DNA of 64,000 nt from Nonomuraea thailandensis. Lineage in GTDB: Bacteria > Actinomycetota > Actinomycetes > Streptosporangiales > Streptosporangiaceae. The translations under genes and the position numbers were made by a program. The stretch is from the NCBI RefSeq assembly GCF_024172165.1, contig NZ_JAMZEB010000002.1, forward strand, positions 3,617,501 through 3,681,500, in the 5' to 3' direction. Positions within the stretch are counted from its first letter, which is position 1; every line of letters begins with the position of its first letter. This document shows, piece after piece, positions 8,233 to 17,159 of the stretch. The notes beneath the pieces were generated by a model, which made no database searches, had not been told where the DNA came from, and was given only the letters and a program-made list of their open reading frames with translations.

Positions 8233-9052
8233 AGGTCACGGGGACGATCCGGGTGGCGGCCTTTCGCAGTGCGGCCTTCCACCTGCTGCCCGGGGTGCTG
8301 GTGCGGTTCGGGCAGCGGTATCCGAAGATGACGGTGACCGTGCGGATCGTGCCCGATCTGGGGCGGGGGTCGCGGGGGAGGCGGCGGACGGGCGCGCCGG
8401 GGTGGTGATGGCGATGGTGGGGCACGGACTCGGCGCGGCGATCGTGCCCAGGCTGTCCACGGTGGGCGCGCCTGCCAGGATCGCGACGGCCGAGCTCGGC
8501 GACGGTGCGCCGCAGCGCCACGTGGGCCATGTGACCACGCCGGAGCCGGCCGGCCGGCCCCCATTCCCGAACACCACGATAACGGCGCAACGCCTCTCGC
8601 CCACCGGGAACGAAGGCCCATCGATCAACGACCTCCCGCAGTTCGGGCTCTGTGAGCCAGGCATGCCAAGCGATCTCCGACGGATCCGGAACCAACGGCT
8701 CGGTGATCACAGCCTCGTGCACCCCGAACCACACAGGGCTGACCCCGTCCCGGCACAGGAACGTGAACATGAAACGCACCGGAACGCCGGCGCCCAACTC
8801 CTCGGACAGCTCGCGGGCCGCCGCGTCCTCATATGACTCGCCCACGCCCACGGCACCGCCGACCATCACGTCATAGCGGCCGGGAAAGCGAGGGTGCCGC
8901 TCCGCTCGGCGCAGCACCAGGATCCGCCGCATCGGATCGCGACAGATCGTCGTCGCGATCCGATGCAGCCATCGCCGACGCTCCGCCTCCGCGCGATCCA
9001 CGACTCCCAGCACGCGGTCCAGCTCATCCACTCGCTCGACCATCTCGCCCAT
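8192..9052 (-). CDS. Nudix hydrolase with unusually long C-terminal tail
   Basis: About 286 residues from the ATG at 9052; the ATG at 9043 is also possible. The Nudix box is perfect (GGAVGVGESYEDAAARELSE then ELG). The N-terminus (VDELDRVLGVVDRAEAERRR) matches the IPP-isomerase-like Nudix group that hydrolyses nucleoside-diphosphate-linked substrates. Homologous sequence ends near REALRRYRGVREWG (about 8560). The remaining ~120 residues are translated from the opposite strand of the LysR remnant, so the true stop was probably lost. It lies downstream of the APH-like kinase gene on the same strand. Confidence 0.75.
   Translation of the reverse strand: MGEMVERVDELDRVLGVVDRAEAERRRWLHRIATTICRDPMRRILVLRRAERHPRFPGRYDVMVGGAVGVGESYEDAAARELSEELGAGVPVRFMFTFLCRDGVSPVWFGVHEAVITEPLVPDPSEIAWHAWLTEPELREVVDRWAFVPGGREALRRYRGVREWGPAGRLRRGHMAHVALRRTVAELGRRDPGRRAHRGQPGHDRRAESVPHHRHHHPGAPVRRLPRDPRPRSGTIRTVTVIFGYRCPNRTSTPGSRWKAALRKAATRIVPVTSPRAGTPMTWTRQ
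8226..8570 (+). pseudogene. remnant of a LysR-type regulator
   Basis: GTIRVAAFRSAAFHLLPGVL followed by RFGQRYPKMTVTV is the start of a LysR effector-binding domain. After a frame change near 8380, VVMAMVGHGLGAAIVPRL matches its C-terminal part. The DNA-binding domain and the middle ~100 residues are gone. The fragment lies antisense inside the extended Nudix frame. Confidence 0.65.
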
Positions 9053-9139
9053 GCGGGACACGATCGCAGGCACCACCGACAACCTGCTCCACGAGCACCC
9101 CGAGCCGGCGATCCGCGTCACCCGCTCTGCCCGGACTCG

Positions 9140-10036
9140 TCAAACGCCCTTCAGGACACGGTCAAGCGCCGCCCGGCCCGCGGGTCCCCAGTTCGGCTTG
9201 CCGCCAGGAAGGCCCCGATCCCCGTTCTGCCCCATGAGCATCAGGAAGAGGCTCTTCATGGCGGCCAGGCCGCGAGCGCGCCGGATCGCCGCCTCGTCCG
9301 CGTGCGCGTACGCGCCGAAGAACCGGGCGGCCGTGCCCTCGGGGAGCAACATCCACGCGGCGCCGAGGTCCCACGCGGGATCGCCGGCGAACAGGGCGCC
9401 GAAGTCGATCACGCCCGAGAGCGTCCCGTCCGAGACGACGACGTTCGCGGGATGGAGGTCGCCGTGCACCCACACCGGCGGGCCCTCCCACTCGGGGGCC
9501 GCGACGGCGTCGGCCCAGACGGCCCGGACGGCGCGGACATCCCCGACGGTGCCGGGGTCGATGGCCTGCAAGAACTGCTCGAAGCCACCCGTGCACCGCT
9601 TGGGGTGAGCGCCGAAACCCGAACCGGCCGGCGCCTCGGCGGGCGCCTTCACGTGGAGTGCCTGGAGGAAGCTCGCCAGCGCGTCGGCCGCGTGGGCGCC
9701 GCGGCTGATCGAGGCCTGGTCCAGCGGCTCGCCGGGGACCCACGTCATCACGGTCCAGTGCTTGGGGAAGCGCTCGGACGGTTCGCCGTACCGCACCGGG
9801 GTCGGCACCGGGAGCGGCAGGCGCGGAGCCAGCACGGGCAGCCACCGCCGCTCCTTGAGCTGGAGCTCCGGGGTGGGGTCCATGCGCTGCATGCGTACGG
9901 CCAGCTCGTCCCCGAGGCGCCACATCTGGTTGCCCCAGCCGCCCGCCACCTCGCGAACGGCCAGCCCCGCAAGGTCCGGATGTTGCTCGCGCAGCAGGTC
10001 GCGGACCAGATCCGCGGTGATCTCGGTGTCGGTCAT
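9140..10036 (-). CDS. aminoglycoside phosphotransferase (APH)-family kinase
   Basis: 298 residues. The catalytic loop VWVHGDLHPANVVV carries the APH Brenner motif with catalytic Asp and Asn, and GVIDFG provides the metal-binding Asp. The N-lobe contains a Gly-rich GGWGNQMWRLG. The family phosphorylates aminoglycosides, macrolides, choline or other small alcohols; nothing in the context fixes the substrate. The upstream gap of about 180 bp is shared with a divergent alpha/beta hydrolase. Confidence 0.85.
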   Translation of the reverse strand: MTDTEITADLVRDLLREQHPDLAGLAVREVAGGWGNQMWRLGDELAVRMQRMDPTPELQLKERRWLPVLAPRLPLPVPTPVRYGEPSERFPKHWTVMTWVPGEPLDQASISRGAHAADALASFLQALHVKAPAEAPAGSGFGAHPKRCTGGFEQFLQAIDPGTVGDVRAVRAVWADAVAAPEWEGPPVWVHGDLHPANVVVSDGTLSGVIDFGALFAGDPAWDLGAAWMLLPEGTAARFFGAYAHADEAAIRRARGLAAMKSLFLMLMGQNGDRGLPGGKPNWGPAGRAALDRVLKGV

Positions 10037-10218
10037 GCGCAGCCACTGTACTGAGGGAGCAGGGGAGTGACAGGCCGGAAACCTTGCGACGGAACGGCCC
10101 GGAGTTCAGGGACGCCTGCCTGGGCAACCCGGAATTCCTGCCCCAGCACCCCGCACGATCGCAGGACGCCCGCATAATTGGCTCGCCGTGTCAGCGGGGA
10201 TGCCGATGTAATACCGCC

Positions 10219-10977
10219 ATGCGCATCACCTCGGAAACCGTCGCCGACGGCATCCGCGAACAACTCTTCACCATCGGAGACATCCCCGGGGTGCTCTGGA
10301 CGCCCGCCGAGGGCTCCGGTCCCCGTCCGCTGGTCCTGATCGGGCACGGCGGCGGGTCGCACAAGAAGGGGTGGGAGGTCGTCTCCCGCGCCTTCCCCTA
10401 CGTCACCTCCTGCGGCTTCGCGGTCGCCGCGATCGACGCGCCAGGCACCGGCGACAGGCCGGAGCACCCGCAGATCCGGCGGCTCGTCGCGCTCATCCAG
10501 GAACGAGAGGCCGCGGGCGAGCCCTTCGGCCCGGCGTGGCCCGCCCTCAACGAAACCGTGGCGGCGCAGCTCATCCCCGACTGGCAGACCACCCTGGACG
10601 CGCTCCAGAAACTGGACTCCGTCGGCGACAGCCGGCCCGTCGGGTACTACGGCCTGTCCTCGGCCGGTGAGATGGGCATCCGCCTCGTCGCGGCCGAACC
10701 CCGGATCACCGCCGCGGTCCTCGGTCTGATCGGAAGCGACTGGCTCACCGGCACCGCGGCGCGGATCACGATCCCGGTCGAGTTCCTGCTGCAGTGGGAC
10801 GATGAAGGCAATCCGCGGGATTCAGTCATGAAGCTGTTCGACGCACTCGGCTCCGCCGAGAAAACCCTGCACGCCAACCCGGGCAGCCACTTCCGGGTCC
10901 CGTCCTTCGAAATCGACAGCTCGATCCGATTCTTCGCCCGGCACCTGGGCAGCCCTGGCGCCGCGAGCGGTTTCTGA
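10219..10977 (+). CDS. alpha/beta hydrolase (dienelactone hydrolase/peptidase S9-like)
   Basis: 252 residues. The ATG at 10219 (MRITSETVADGI) fits the family N-terminus better than an upstream in-frame start at 10084; no strong ribosome site precedes it. An oxyanion-type HGGGSHKKGWE loop occurs near residue 37, the nucleophile elbow is YGLSSAGEMG, and a late His lies in GSHFRVPSF. The final Asp is likely within LLQWDDEGNP. Substrate unknown; esterase or acyl-transfer chemistry is expected. Confidence 0.8.
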   Translation: MRITSETVADGIREQLFTIGDIPGVLWTPAEGSGPRPLVLIGHGGGSHKKGWEVVSRAFPYVTSCGFAVAAIDAPGTGDRPEHPQIRRLVALIQEREAAGEPFGPAWPALNETVAAQLIPDWQTTLDALQKLDSVGDSRPVGYYGLSSAGEMGIRLVAAEPRITAAVLGLIGSDWLTGTAARITIPVEFLLQWDDEGNPRDSVMKLFDALGSAEKTLHANPGSHFRVPSFEIDSSIRFFARHLGSPGAASGF

Positions 10978-11144
10978 TACTGCAATGACCTCCCTTTCCG
11001 CCGAAGGCGACTTGACAGCCTTCGGGAAACGCCTTTGTGTTTCGCTGGGAGACAGTGACGTAGGCTATTTCGTATCGGTTCCGGTATTCGTGGAAGCATC
11101 AGCCTCATGCCTCTGGCTCGCGGCGGCCCTTCGAGGGGGAAGCG

Positions 11145-11735
11145 ATGTTGAGAAGACGGATCACGATCTTCCTGAAGGTGCTCAGCGCATCACTTCTGTT
11201 CTTCGCTGACATGTCTCCGGCTCTTGCGAGCGCGCATCGCCATGGCCCCGCAACCTACATCACCAACAGGCTGTCCGGCCTGCCGGCGAACATAAGCATC
11301 CCCGCAAGCTGCTATATCCCTGACAACCCTGCGTGCGTCAACGGCACACCTGTGTTGCTGGGGGCGAGCAATACCAACACCTACTTCAACTTTCATGAGA
11401 AGGAAGGCGGATGGAGCGAGGTCAGATGGTTCGGGGACTACTGCCTGGATGTTTCGGGCTTCGGCACGAACAACGGGACCAGGGTGGTTCTCTGGCAGTG
11501 CCATGGAGGCCACAATCAGCTCTTCAGGCCGGAGATGTTCCAGATAGATTGGATCGGGGGCAACGATCCCGACACCAAGCTCCTGGTAAGCCGCCAGAGC
11601 GGCAAGTGTCTCGATGCTGCGAACGGATCCGCGCCGGCACCGCCAACGGTTGGTGCTCCCTTGCAGATATGGGACTGCATCTCGGAAACCGATGCGTGGA
11701 ACCGCATCAATCAAGACTGGGATTTCCAGTGGTAG
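11145..11735 (+). CDS. secreted ricin B-type (beta-trefoil) lectin-like protein
   Basis: 196 residues from ATG with GAGGGGGA upstream. A signal peptide ends near ALA-SA. The mature part shows ricin-B subdomain hallmarks: YCLDVSGFGTNNGTRVVLWQ then CHGG, and a second unit SGKCLDAANGSAP with PLQIWDC. QxW-type repeats of this kind bind sugars. There is no catalytic domain, so it is probably a free exported lectin. The upstream 165 bp contain a TTGACA hexamer at 11013 that could be a -35 element. Confidence 0.8.
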   Translation: MLRRRITIFLKVLSASLLFFADMSPALASAHRHGPATYITNRLSGLPANISIPASCYIPDNPACVNGTPVLLGASNTNTYFNFHEKEGGWSEVRWFGDYCLDVSGFGTNNGTRVVLWQCHGGHNQLFRPEMFQIDWIGGNDPDTKLLVSRQSGKCLDAANGSAPAPPTVGAPLQIWDCISETDAWNRINQDWDFQW

Positions 11736-11979
11736 GGCAGGGAGCGGCCAACGGGTGAGCCTGGGCGGCGACGGGCGATCGCCCTTCCACCCGCTACGGG
11801 ACGCTCGTCTGTGTCCGATCTCCAGGACCGCCCGCACAGCCCGGCCCGGCGGGGTGCGTTCTCCCGGCGGATCAGGCCTTTTCTTGTTCATCGTGTCCCA
11901 CCCGTGCTCCTCCCCGGCCAGGGGGCCGCCCCGGCGGCCCGCCATCGGACCGTACGACGCACACCTGGAGGAGACACAG

Positions 11980-12609
11980 ATGATCGATACTCGCCTGAGC
12001 GGCCAGAACGTCCTGGTCACCGGCGGAGCCGGGAACATCGGGGCCGCGATCAGCCGCGCGTTCGCCGCTGAGGGCGCCCGCGTCGCGATCCACCACCTCG
12101 CCCGGGACCGGCCCGCGCCCGAGGGCGTCGAGCAGGCGTACGTCACCCCCGCCGCCGACGTGGCCACCGCGCTCGCCCGCGAACTGGGCAACGGCGCCTA
12201 CACCGTCAGCGCGGACCTGCCGGAGCCCGACGCCGCCGCCCGGCTCGTCGACGAGGCCACCCGCCGGGCCGGGCCGATCAACGTCCTGGTCAACAACGCG
12301 GCGCACTGCGAGGTCCCGGACGGCGTCGACACCCTCACCCACGGCTCGCTGGAGCGGCACTACCGCGTCAACGCCATCGCCCCGGCGCTCCTGACGGCCG
12401 AGGTCGCGCGCCGGCGCCGCGGCGACGAGCCCCTGTGCGTGGTGAACATCTCCACTGACGCGGCCCGCGCGTTCCCCGGGCAGACCGGCTACGGGACGTC
12501 GAAGGCCGCGCTGGAGGCGCTGACCCGCTCCAACGCGCTGGACCTGGCCGCGCGGGGTGTCCGGGTCAACGCCGTCGCGCCCGGGCCGGTGCAGAGTCGT
12601 AGACCGTGA
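11980..12609 (+). pseudogene. short-chain dehydrogenase/reductase, C-terminally truncated
   Basis: 209 residues from ATG, with GGAGGAG at 11968. It has the SDR cofactor motif (VTGGAGNIGAAI), the NNAA motif, the catalytic Tyr-x3-Lys (YGTSK), and the start of the PG motif (VAPGPVQS). It then stops after RRP, about 40-50 residues short of a normal SDR. The break coincides with the end of the opposing PPOX remnant, so one deletion probably removed both 3' ends. It could still fold partly, but the substrate-binding C-terminus is missing. Confidence 0.75.
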
Positions 12610-12806
12610 GGCTGACCCGCGGGTCGCGGGCAAGGTTCTTCGCCTTTCCGGCGCCCTGCCGTGGCGGAGAACAGCACCGCGTCTCCGTCCCGCTCGATCC
12701 AGACGACCGAGGTCTGCGGTGCGCCGTCCGGGTCGAGCGTGGCGACGGTGGCGAAAGTCTTCCCGTCCAGCAGCCTGCGCGTCCGTTCGTTGAACGTCAC
12801 TGACAC
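12590..12806 (-). pseudogene. PPOX-class flavin/F420-dependent oxidoreductase, frameshifted and truncated
   Basis: The GTG at 12806 has GGAGG upstream. Residues 1-50 (TRRLLDGKTFATVATLDPDG, TSVVWIERDGDAVLFS) are the N-terminal half of the pyridoxamine-5'-phosphate-oxidase-like barrel. A one-base indel near 12645 shifts the frame; in the other frame the sequence continues RKAKNLARDPRVSLTVYD, the expected family sequence, and is then cut off at about 12595. The gene is thus broken twice. Confidence 0.7.
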
Positions 12807-12904
12807 GGACTCGCCCTCCTGTTCAAGTCCGGAAGGAGATCTGTGAGATCTTCAGGTCGAGTACCGGAGCGAGAGGTCGCGACGCGGCGAGGCAGGGGAC
12901 GGCG

Positions 12905-14647
12905 TCATGCCGGGTCCTTGATCTCGCAGATCGCCGCACCGGCCGCCACGGTGGCGCCCACCTCGGCGGACATGCCCACCACGGTGCCGTTCCTGTGCGC
13001 GGTGAGCGGCTGCTCCATCTTCATGGCCTCCAGCACGACGATCGTGTCCCCGGCGCGCACGCTGTCGCCGTCGGCCGCCACCAGCTTGACGATGGTGCCC
13101 TGCATCGGACTGATGAGGGTGTCCCCGCCGGGCGCGGCCTGCGCGGCCCGCGCGGCGCGGCGGCGCTGGGGAGCGGCTCTGGAGATCACGGGACGGGTGG
13201 CTCCTGGCCCGGCGGGCAGGACGACCTCCAGGCGTTTGCCCGCCACCTCGACGGTGACCCGCTCCCTCTCCTGCGTCCGCGCCACGGCGACCGGCCCGGC
13301 GTAGGGGGAGATCCGGTTGTCGAACTCGGTCTCGATCCAGCGGGTGTGCACGGTGAACGGCTCCGCGGTGAAAGCCGGGTCCGTGACGACCGCTCGGTGG
13401 AAGGGCAGGACGGTGGGCAGGCCGTCGATCTCGAACTCGGCCAGGGCACGGCGCGCCCGCTGCAGCGCCTGCTCCCGGGTGGCACCGGTGACGATCAGCT
13501 TGGCGATCAGGGAGTCGTAGGCGCCGGGCACGGTCTGGCCCTGCTCGTACCCGGCGTCGAGCCGGACACCCGGGCCGGCGGGGGAGCGCCAGCGGGCGAT
13601 GGTGCCGGGGGCGGGCAGGAAGCCGAGGCCCGGGTCCTCGGCGTTGACGCGGAACTCGAGTGAGTGGCCGCGCGGGGGAGGGTCGTCGTAACCCAGAGGT
13701 TCACCGCCGGCGATGCGGAACATCTCGCGGACCAGGTCGATTCCGGTGACCTCCTCGGTGACCGGGTGCTCGACCTGCAGGCGGGTGTTGACCTCCAGGA
13801 AGGAGACGGTGCCGTCCTGGCCGACGAGGAACTCGCAGGTGCCCGCGCCGGCGTAGCCGGCCTCGCGCAGGATGGCCTTGGACGACTCGCGCAGCAGCGC
13901 CTCCTGCCCGGCGGTGAGGAACGGGGCGGGGGCCTCCTCCACCAGCTTCTGGTGGCGGCGCTGGAGTGAGCAGTCGCGGGTGGAGACGACGACCACGGCG
14001 CCGTGGGCGTCGGCCAGGCACTGGGTCTCGACGTGCCGGGGACGGTCGAGGTAACGCTCGACGAAGCACTCGCCCCGGCCGAAGGCGGCCACCGCCTCGC
14101 GGACGGCGCTGTCGTACAGGCCGGGGATCTCCTCCAGCGTGCGGGCCACCTTCAGGCCGCGCCCGCCGCCGCCGAACGCCGCCTTGATCGCGATCGGCAG
14201 CCCGTGCTCCCGCGCGAAGGCCACGACCTCGCCGACGTCCGCCACCGGGTCCGCGGTGCCGGCGACCAGGGGCGCGCCGACCTTCTGCGCGAGGTGGCGG
14301 GCCCGGACCTTGTCGCCGAGTGCGGTGATCGCCGAAGGGGGCGGGCCGATCCAGATCAGGCCGGCGTCGATGACGGCCTGGGCGAAGGCGGCGTTCTCGG
14401 CGAGGAAGCCGTAGCCGGGGTGGACGGCGTCGGCGCCGGAGCGGGCGGCCACCTCGATGATCTTCTCGATCGACAGGTACGCCTCCCCGTCCAGCGCGTA
14501 CGCCTCGTCGGCCAGCCGGGCGTGCGGCGCGTCGCGGTCGGGCTCGGCGTAGACCGCCACGCAGCCGATGCCGGCGTCCCGGCAGGCCCGGATGATCCGG
14601 ACGGCTATCTCGCCGCGGTTGGCGACCAGCACCTTGCGCAGGCTCAC
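12905..14647 (-). CDS. acyl-CoA carboxylase alpha subunit: biotin carboxylase plus biotin carboxyl carrier
   Basis: 580 residues from the GTG at 14647, chosen over an ATG at 14668 because GGGAGG lies correctly upstream and the start overlaps the stop of the preceding small subunit (GTGA). Residues 1-450 are biotin carboxylase: N-terminal VLVANRGEIAVRII, ATP-grasp loop AFGGGGRGLK, active-site FLEVNTRLQVEHPVTEEVTG. The C-terminal ~75 residues are the carrier domain with the biotinylated lysine in EAMKMEQ. It carboxylates biotin for transfer by the beta subunit encoded in the same operon. Confidence 0.95.
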   Translation of the reverse strand: MSLRKVLVANRGEIAVRIIRACRDAGIGCVAVYAEPDRDAPHARLADEAYALDGEAYLSIEKIIEVAARSGADAVHPGYGFLAENAAFAQAVIDAGLIWIGPPPSAITALGDKVRARHLAQKVGAPLVAGTADPVADVGEVVAFAREHGLPIAIKAAFGGGGRGLKVARTLEEIPGLYDSAVREAVAAFGRGECFVERYLDRPRHVETQCLADAHGAVVVVSTRDCSLQRRHQKLVEEAPAPFLTAGQEALLRESSKAILREAGYAGAGTCEFLVGQDGTVSFLEVNTRLQVEHPVTEEVTGIDLVREMFRIAGGEPLGYDDPPPRGHSLEFRVNAEDPGLGFLPAPGTIARWRSPAGPGVRLDAGYEQGQTVPGAYDSLIAKLIVTGATREQALQRARRALAEFEIDGLPTVLPFHRAVVTDPAFTAEPFTVHTRWIETEFDNRISPYAGPVAVARTQERERVTVEVAGKRLEVVLPAGPGATRPVISRAAPQRRRAARAAQAAPGGDTLISPMQGTIVKLVAADGDSVRAGDTIVVLEAMKMEQPLTAHRNGTVVGMSAEVGATVAAGAAICEIKDPA

Positions 14648-14832
14648 AGGTGTCCTCCCGGGTTCCATCTCGACTCCCGCCAGCCGCTCGGGCCGGGCAG
14701 GAGGGGGCGGCGCAGCGGACGGCGGGGGCGGCGTGTCACGGACGGCGGTGCGGGCGCCTGCCGCGCGGCGTGCAGGGCCACGACGAGGGCGGCCAGCTCT
14801 TCGGCCGTCGGAGAGCCCTTGGTGATCTTCAC
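14644..14832 (-). CDS. acyl-CoA carboxylase epsilon subunit
   Basis: 62 residues from a GTG that overlaps the beta-subunit stop (GTGA at 14829-14832); its own stop overlaps the alpha-subunit start. The sequence begins VKITKGSPTAEELAALVVAL and ends in a basic, Trp-containing segment (GWRESRW), the layout of actinobacterial carboxylase epsilon subunits, which stabilise the alpha-beta complex and raise its activity. The position between beta and alpha is typical. Confidence 0.85.
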   Translation of the reverse strand: MKITKGSPTAEELAALVVALHAARQAPAPPSVTRRPRRPLRRPLLPGPSGWRESRWNPGGHL

Positions 14833-16358
14833 AGCGGGATGTTCCCGTGCTTCTTGGGCGGCAGGGCGTCGCGCTTGCCGCGCAGCAGCCGCAGCGCCCG
14901 GATCACCTCGCGGCGGGTCTCGCCCGGCCTGATCACCTTGTCCACGTAGCCGCGCTCGGCCGCCAGGTACGGCGTGGCCAGGGTGTCCTCGTACTCGGCG
15001 ACCAGCTCGGCGCGCAGCACGTCGGGGTCCTCGGCGGCGGCCAGGCGCTTGCGATGCAGGATGTTCACCGCGCCCTGGGCGCCCATGACGGCGATCTGCG
15101 CGGTGGCCCAGGCCAGGTTGACGTCCGCGCCCAGGTGCTTGGAGCCCATCACGTCGTACGCGCCCCCGTACGCCTTGCGGGTGATCACGGTGACCAGCGG
15201 CACGGTGGCCTCGCCGTAGGCGTACAGCAGCTTGGCGCCGCGCCGGATGATCCCGTTCCACTCCTGATCGGTGCCGGGCAGGAAGCCGGGCACGTCCACC
15301 AGCGTCAGCACCGGAATGCTGAAGGCGTCGCAGGTGCGTACGAACCGGGCCGCCTTCTCCGAGGCGTCGATGTCGAGCGTCCCCGCCAGCCGCAGCGGCT
15401 GGTTGGCCACCACCCCCACCGGCCGCCCCTCGACGCGGCCGAAGCCGACCAGGATGTTGGGTGCGAACAGCTCCTGCACCTCCAGGAACTCGCCGTCGTC
15501 GAGCACGGCGGCGATCACCTCGTGCATGTCGTAGGGCTGGTTGGGCGAGTCGGGGACGAGCGCGTCCAGGTCCGGATCGTCCGACAGGTCCGCTTCGACG
15601 TGCGGGTACGGCGGCTCGTCGAGATTGTTGTCCGGCAGGTACGCCAGCAGCGCCCGCACGTAGTCGAGGGCGTCGTCCTCGCCGGAGGCCAGGTAGTGAG
15701 CGACCCCGCTGCGGCTGTTGTGCACCCGCCCGCCGCCCAGGTCCTCGAACGTCACGTCCTCGCCGGTGACCGTCTTGATGACGTCCGGGCCGGTGACGAA
15801 CATGTGCGACGTCTCGTCCACCATGATCGTGAAGTCGGTGAGCGCGGGCGAGTACACGTGGCCGCCCGCGCACGCGCCCATGATGAGCGAGATCTGCGGG
15901 ATCACCCCCGACGCGCGGACGTTGCGGCGGAAGATCTCCCCGTACAGGCCGAGCGAGACCACCCCCTCCTGGATCCGCGCCCCGGCGCCCTCGTTGATGC
16001 CGATGATCGGGCAGCCGTTGCGCACCGCCAGGTCCATCACCTTGCAGATCTTCTGCCCGTAGACCTCGCCCAGCGAGCCCCCGGCCACGGTGAAGTCCTG
16101 CGAGAACACGCACACCTGGCGCCCGTCCACCGTGCCGTAGCCGGTCACCACGCCGTCGCCGTGGCCGAGCGACCCCTTGGCCAGCGCGTCCAGCTCGACG
16201 AACGAGCCGTCGTCCAGCAGCCGCTCGATCCGCTCGCGGGCGGTCAGCCGGCCCTTGGCGTGCTGCTTGGCCGCCGCCCGCGCCTCACCCACGTGAACCG
16301 CCTGGTCGAGCTGTTCCTTCAGGAGGGCCAGACTGCCCGCGGTGCTCTGCGCTGCCAT
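14829..16358 (-). CDS. pccB: propionyl-CoA (acyl-CoA) carboxylase beta subunit
   Basis: 509 residues covering both crotonase-fold halves of a carboxyltransferase. The N-half contains GINEGAGARIQEGV and IMGACAGGHVYSPA; the C-half contains LVDVPGFLPGTDQEWNGI and ITRKAYGGAYDVMGSKH. The Asp of GGAYDVM (residue 402) aligns with the position reported in Streptomyces PccB (Asp422) to favour propionyl- over acetyl-CoA. The product, methylmalonyl-CoA, feeds the succinyl-CoA route and polyketide extender supply. First gene of a three-gene coupled operon, divergent from a TetR gene. Confidence 0.93.
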   Translation of the reverse strand: MAAQSTAGSLALLKEQLDQAVHVGEARAAAKQHAKGRLTARERIERLLDDGSFVELDALAKGSLGHGDGVVTGYGTVDGRQVCVFSQDFTVAGGSLGEVYGQKICKVMDLAVRNGCPIIGINEGAGARIQEGVVSLGLYGEIFRRNVRASGVIPQISLIMGACAGGHVYSPALTDFTIMVDETSHMFVTGPDVIKTVTGEDVTFEDLGGGRVHNSRSGVAHYLASGEDDALDYVRALLAYLPDNNLDEPPYPHVEADLSDDPDLDALVPDSPNQPYDMHEVIAAVLDDGEFLEVQELFAPNILVGFGRVEGRPVGVVANQPLRLAGTLDIDASEKAARFVRTCDAFSIPVLTLVDVPGFLPGTDQEWNGIIRRGAKLLYAYGEATVPLVTVITRKAYGGAYDVMGSKHLGADVNLAWATAQIAVMGAQGAVNILHRKRLAAAEDPDVLRAELVAEYEDTLATPYLAAERGYVDKVIRPGETRREVIRALRLLRGKRDALPPKKHGNIPL

Positions 16359-16378
16359 CCATCACCCCGCGAAGAGGA

Positions 16379-16404
16379 CTGAGTTTCACGATTACGGTAC
16401 TCAG
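16379..16404. promoter_or_regulatory. probable operator of the carboxylase operon
   Basis: CTGAGT (16379-16384) and ACTCAG (16399-16404) form a perfect 6-bp inverted repeat with a 14-base spacer in the short divergent gap between pccB and the TetR gene. It is the obvious place for TetR control of both promoters. Confidence 0.55.
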
Positions 16405-16441
16405 TGTCGATTCTCCGGGGCAAGCCCTCCCATCCGGAAGA

Positions 16442-17128
16442 ATGAATCCCGTGCCGACACCGCCCATTCGCCAGCGCCTGGCCGAAGCCGCCGTCGCCCT
16501 GTTCGACGAGAACGGTTACGACGCGACGACGGTCGACGACATCGCGGCCCGTGCCGGCGTGAGCCGCAGCACGTTCTTCCGCAACTACCGCTCAAAGGAA
16601 GACGCGATCTTCCCCGACCACGACGCGCTGCTGGCCAGGATCGACGCACGGCTGCGCGCCTCCACCGCCGGCACCGCGATCGTGGCCATCACCGACGCCG
16701 TCCGGATCGTGCTCGCCCACTACGTCGAGGACGCCGAGGTCTCGCTACGCCGCTACCAGCTCGTGCGCCAGGTGCCCGCGCTCCGCGATCGCGAGATCGC
16801 CAGCGTGGCCCGTTACCAGCGGCTGTTCCGCGAGTTCGTCGGGAAGTGGCTCGGCGACTCGCCTGACGCCGGGCTGCGGGCCGAGCTCATGGCCGCCTCC
16901 GTCGTCGCCGCGCACAACCAGGTGCTGCGCGGCTGGCTGCGCGCCGGCGGCAGCTACGACCCTTCCGGCCGGCTCGACCACGCCCTCGGCTACGTCATCG
17001 CCACCTTCCGCCACCTCGAACAGCCCCAGGACCAGAGCGAGCAGGTGGTGGTGGCGGCCTTCAGCCGAACGGCGTCGCCGCAGGCGGTCATGGCGGCCAT
17101 CCAGCAACATCTGGAGTCCCGCACCTGA
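16442..17128 (+). CDS. TetR-family regulator divergent from the carboxylase operon
   Basis: 228 residues. HTH at residues ~8-55 (AEAAVALFDENGYDATTVDD then ARAGVSRSTFFRNYRSKED). The ligand domain is helical. A gene of this type sits next to acyl-CoA carboxylase/acyl-CoA dehydrogenase clusters in many actinomycetes, so the likely effector is an acyl-CoA or related metabolite (inference). It is followed by the 3' remnant of an acyl-CoA dehydrogenase gene. Confidence 0.9.
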   Translation: MNPVPTPPIRQRLAEAAVALFDENGYDATTVDDIAARAGVSRSTFFRNYRSKEDAIFPDHDALLARIDARLRASTAGTAIVAITDAVRIVLAHYVEDAEVSLRRYQLVRQVPALRDREIASVARYQRLFREFVGKWLGDSPDAGLRAELMAASVVAAHNQVLRGWLRAGGSYDPSGRLDHALGYVIATFRHLEQPQDQSEQVVVAAFSRTASPQAVMAAIQQHLESRT

Positions 17129-17159
17129 CGGGCGGCGCACCCGCCGCCCTGATCCCGGT

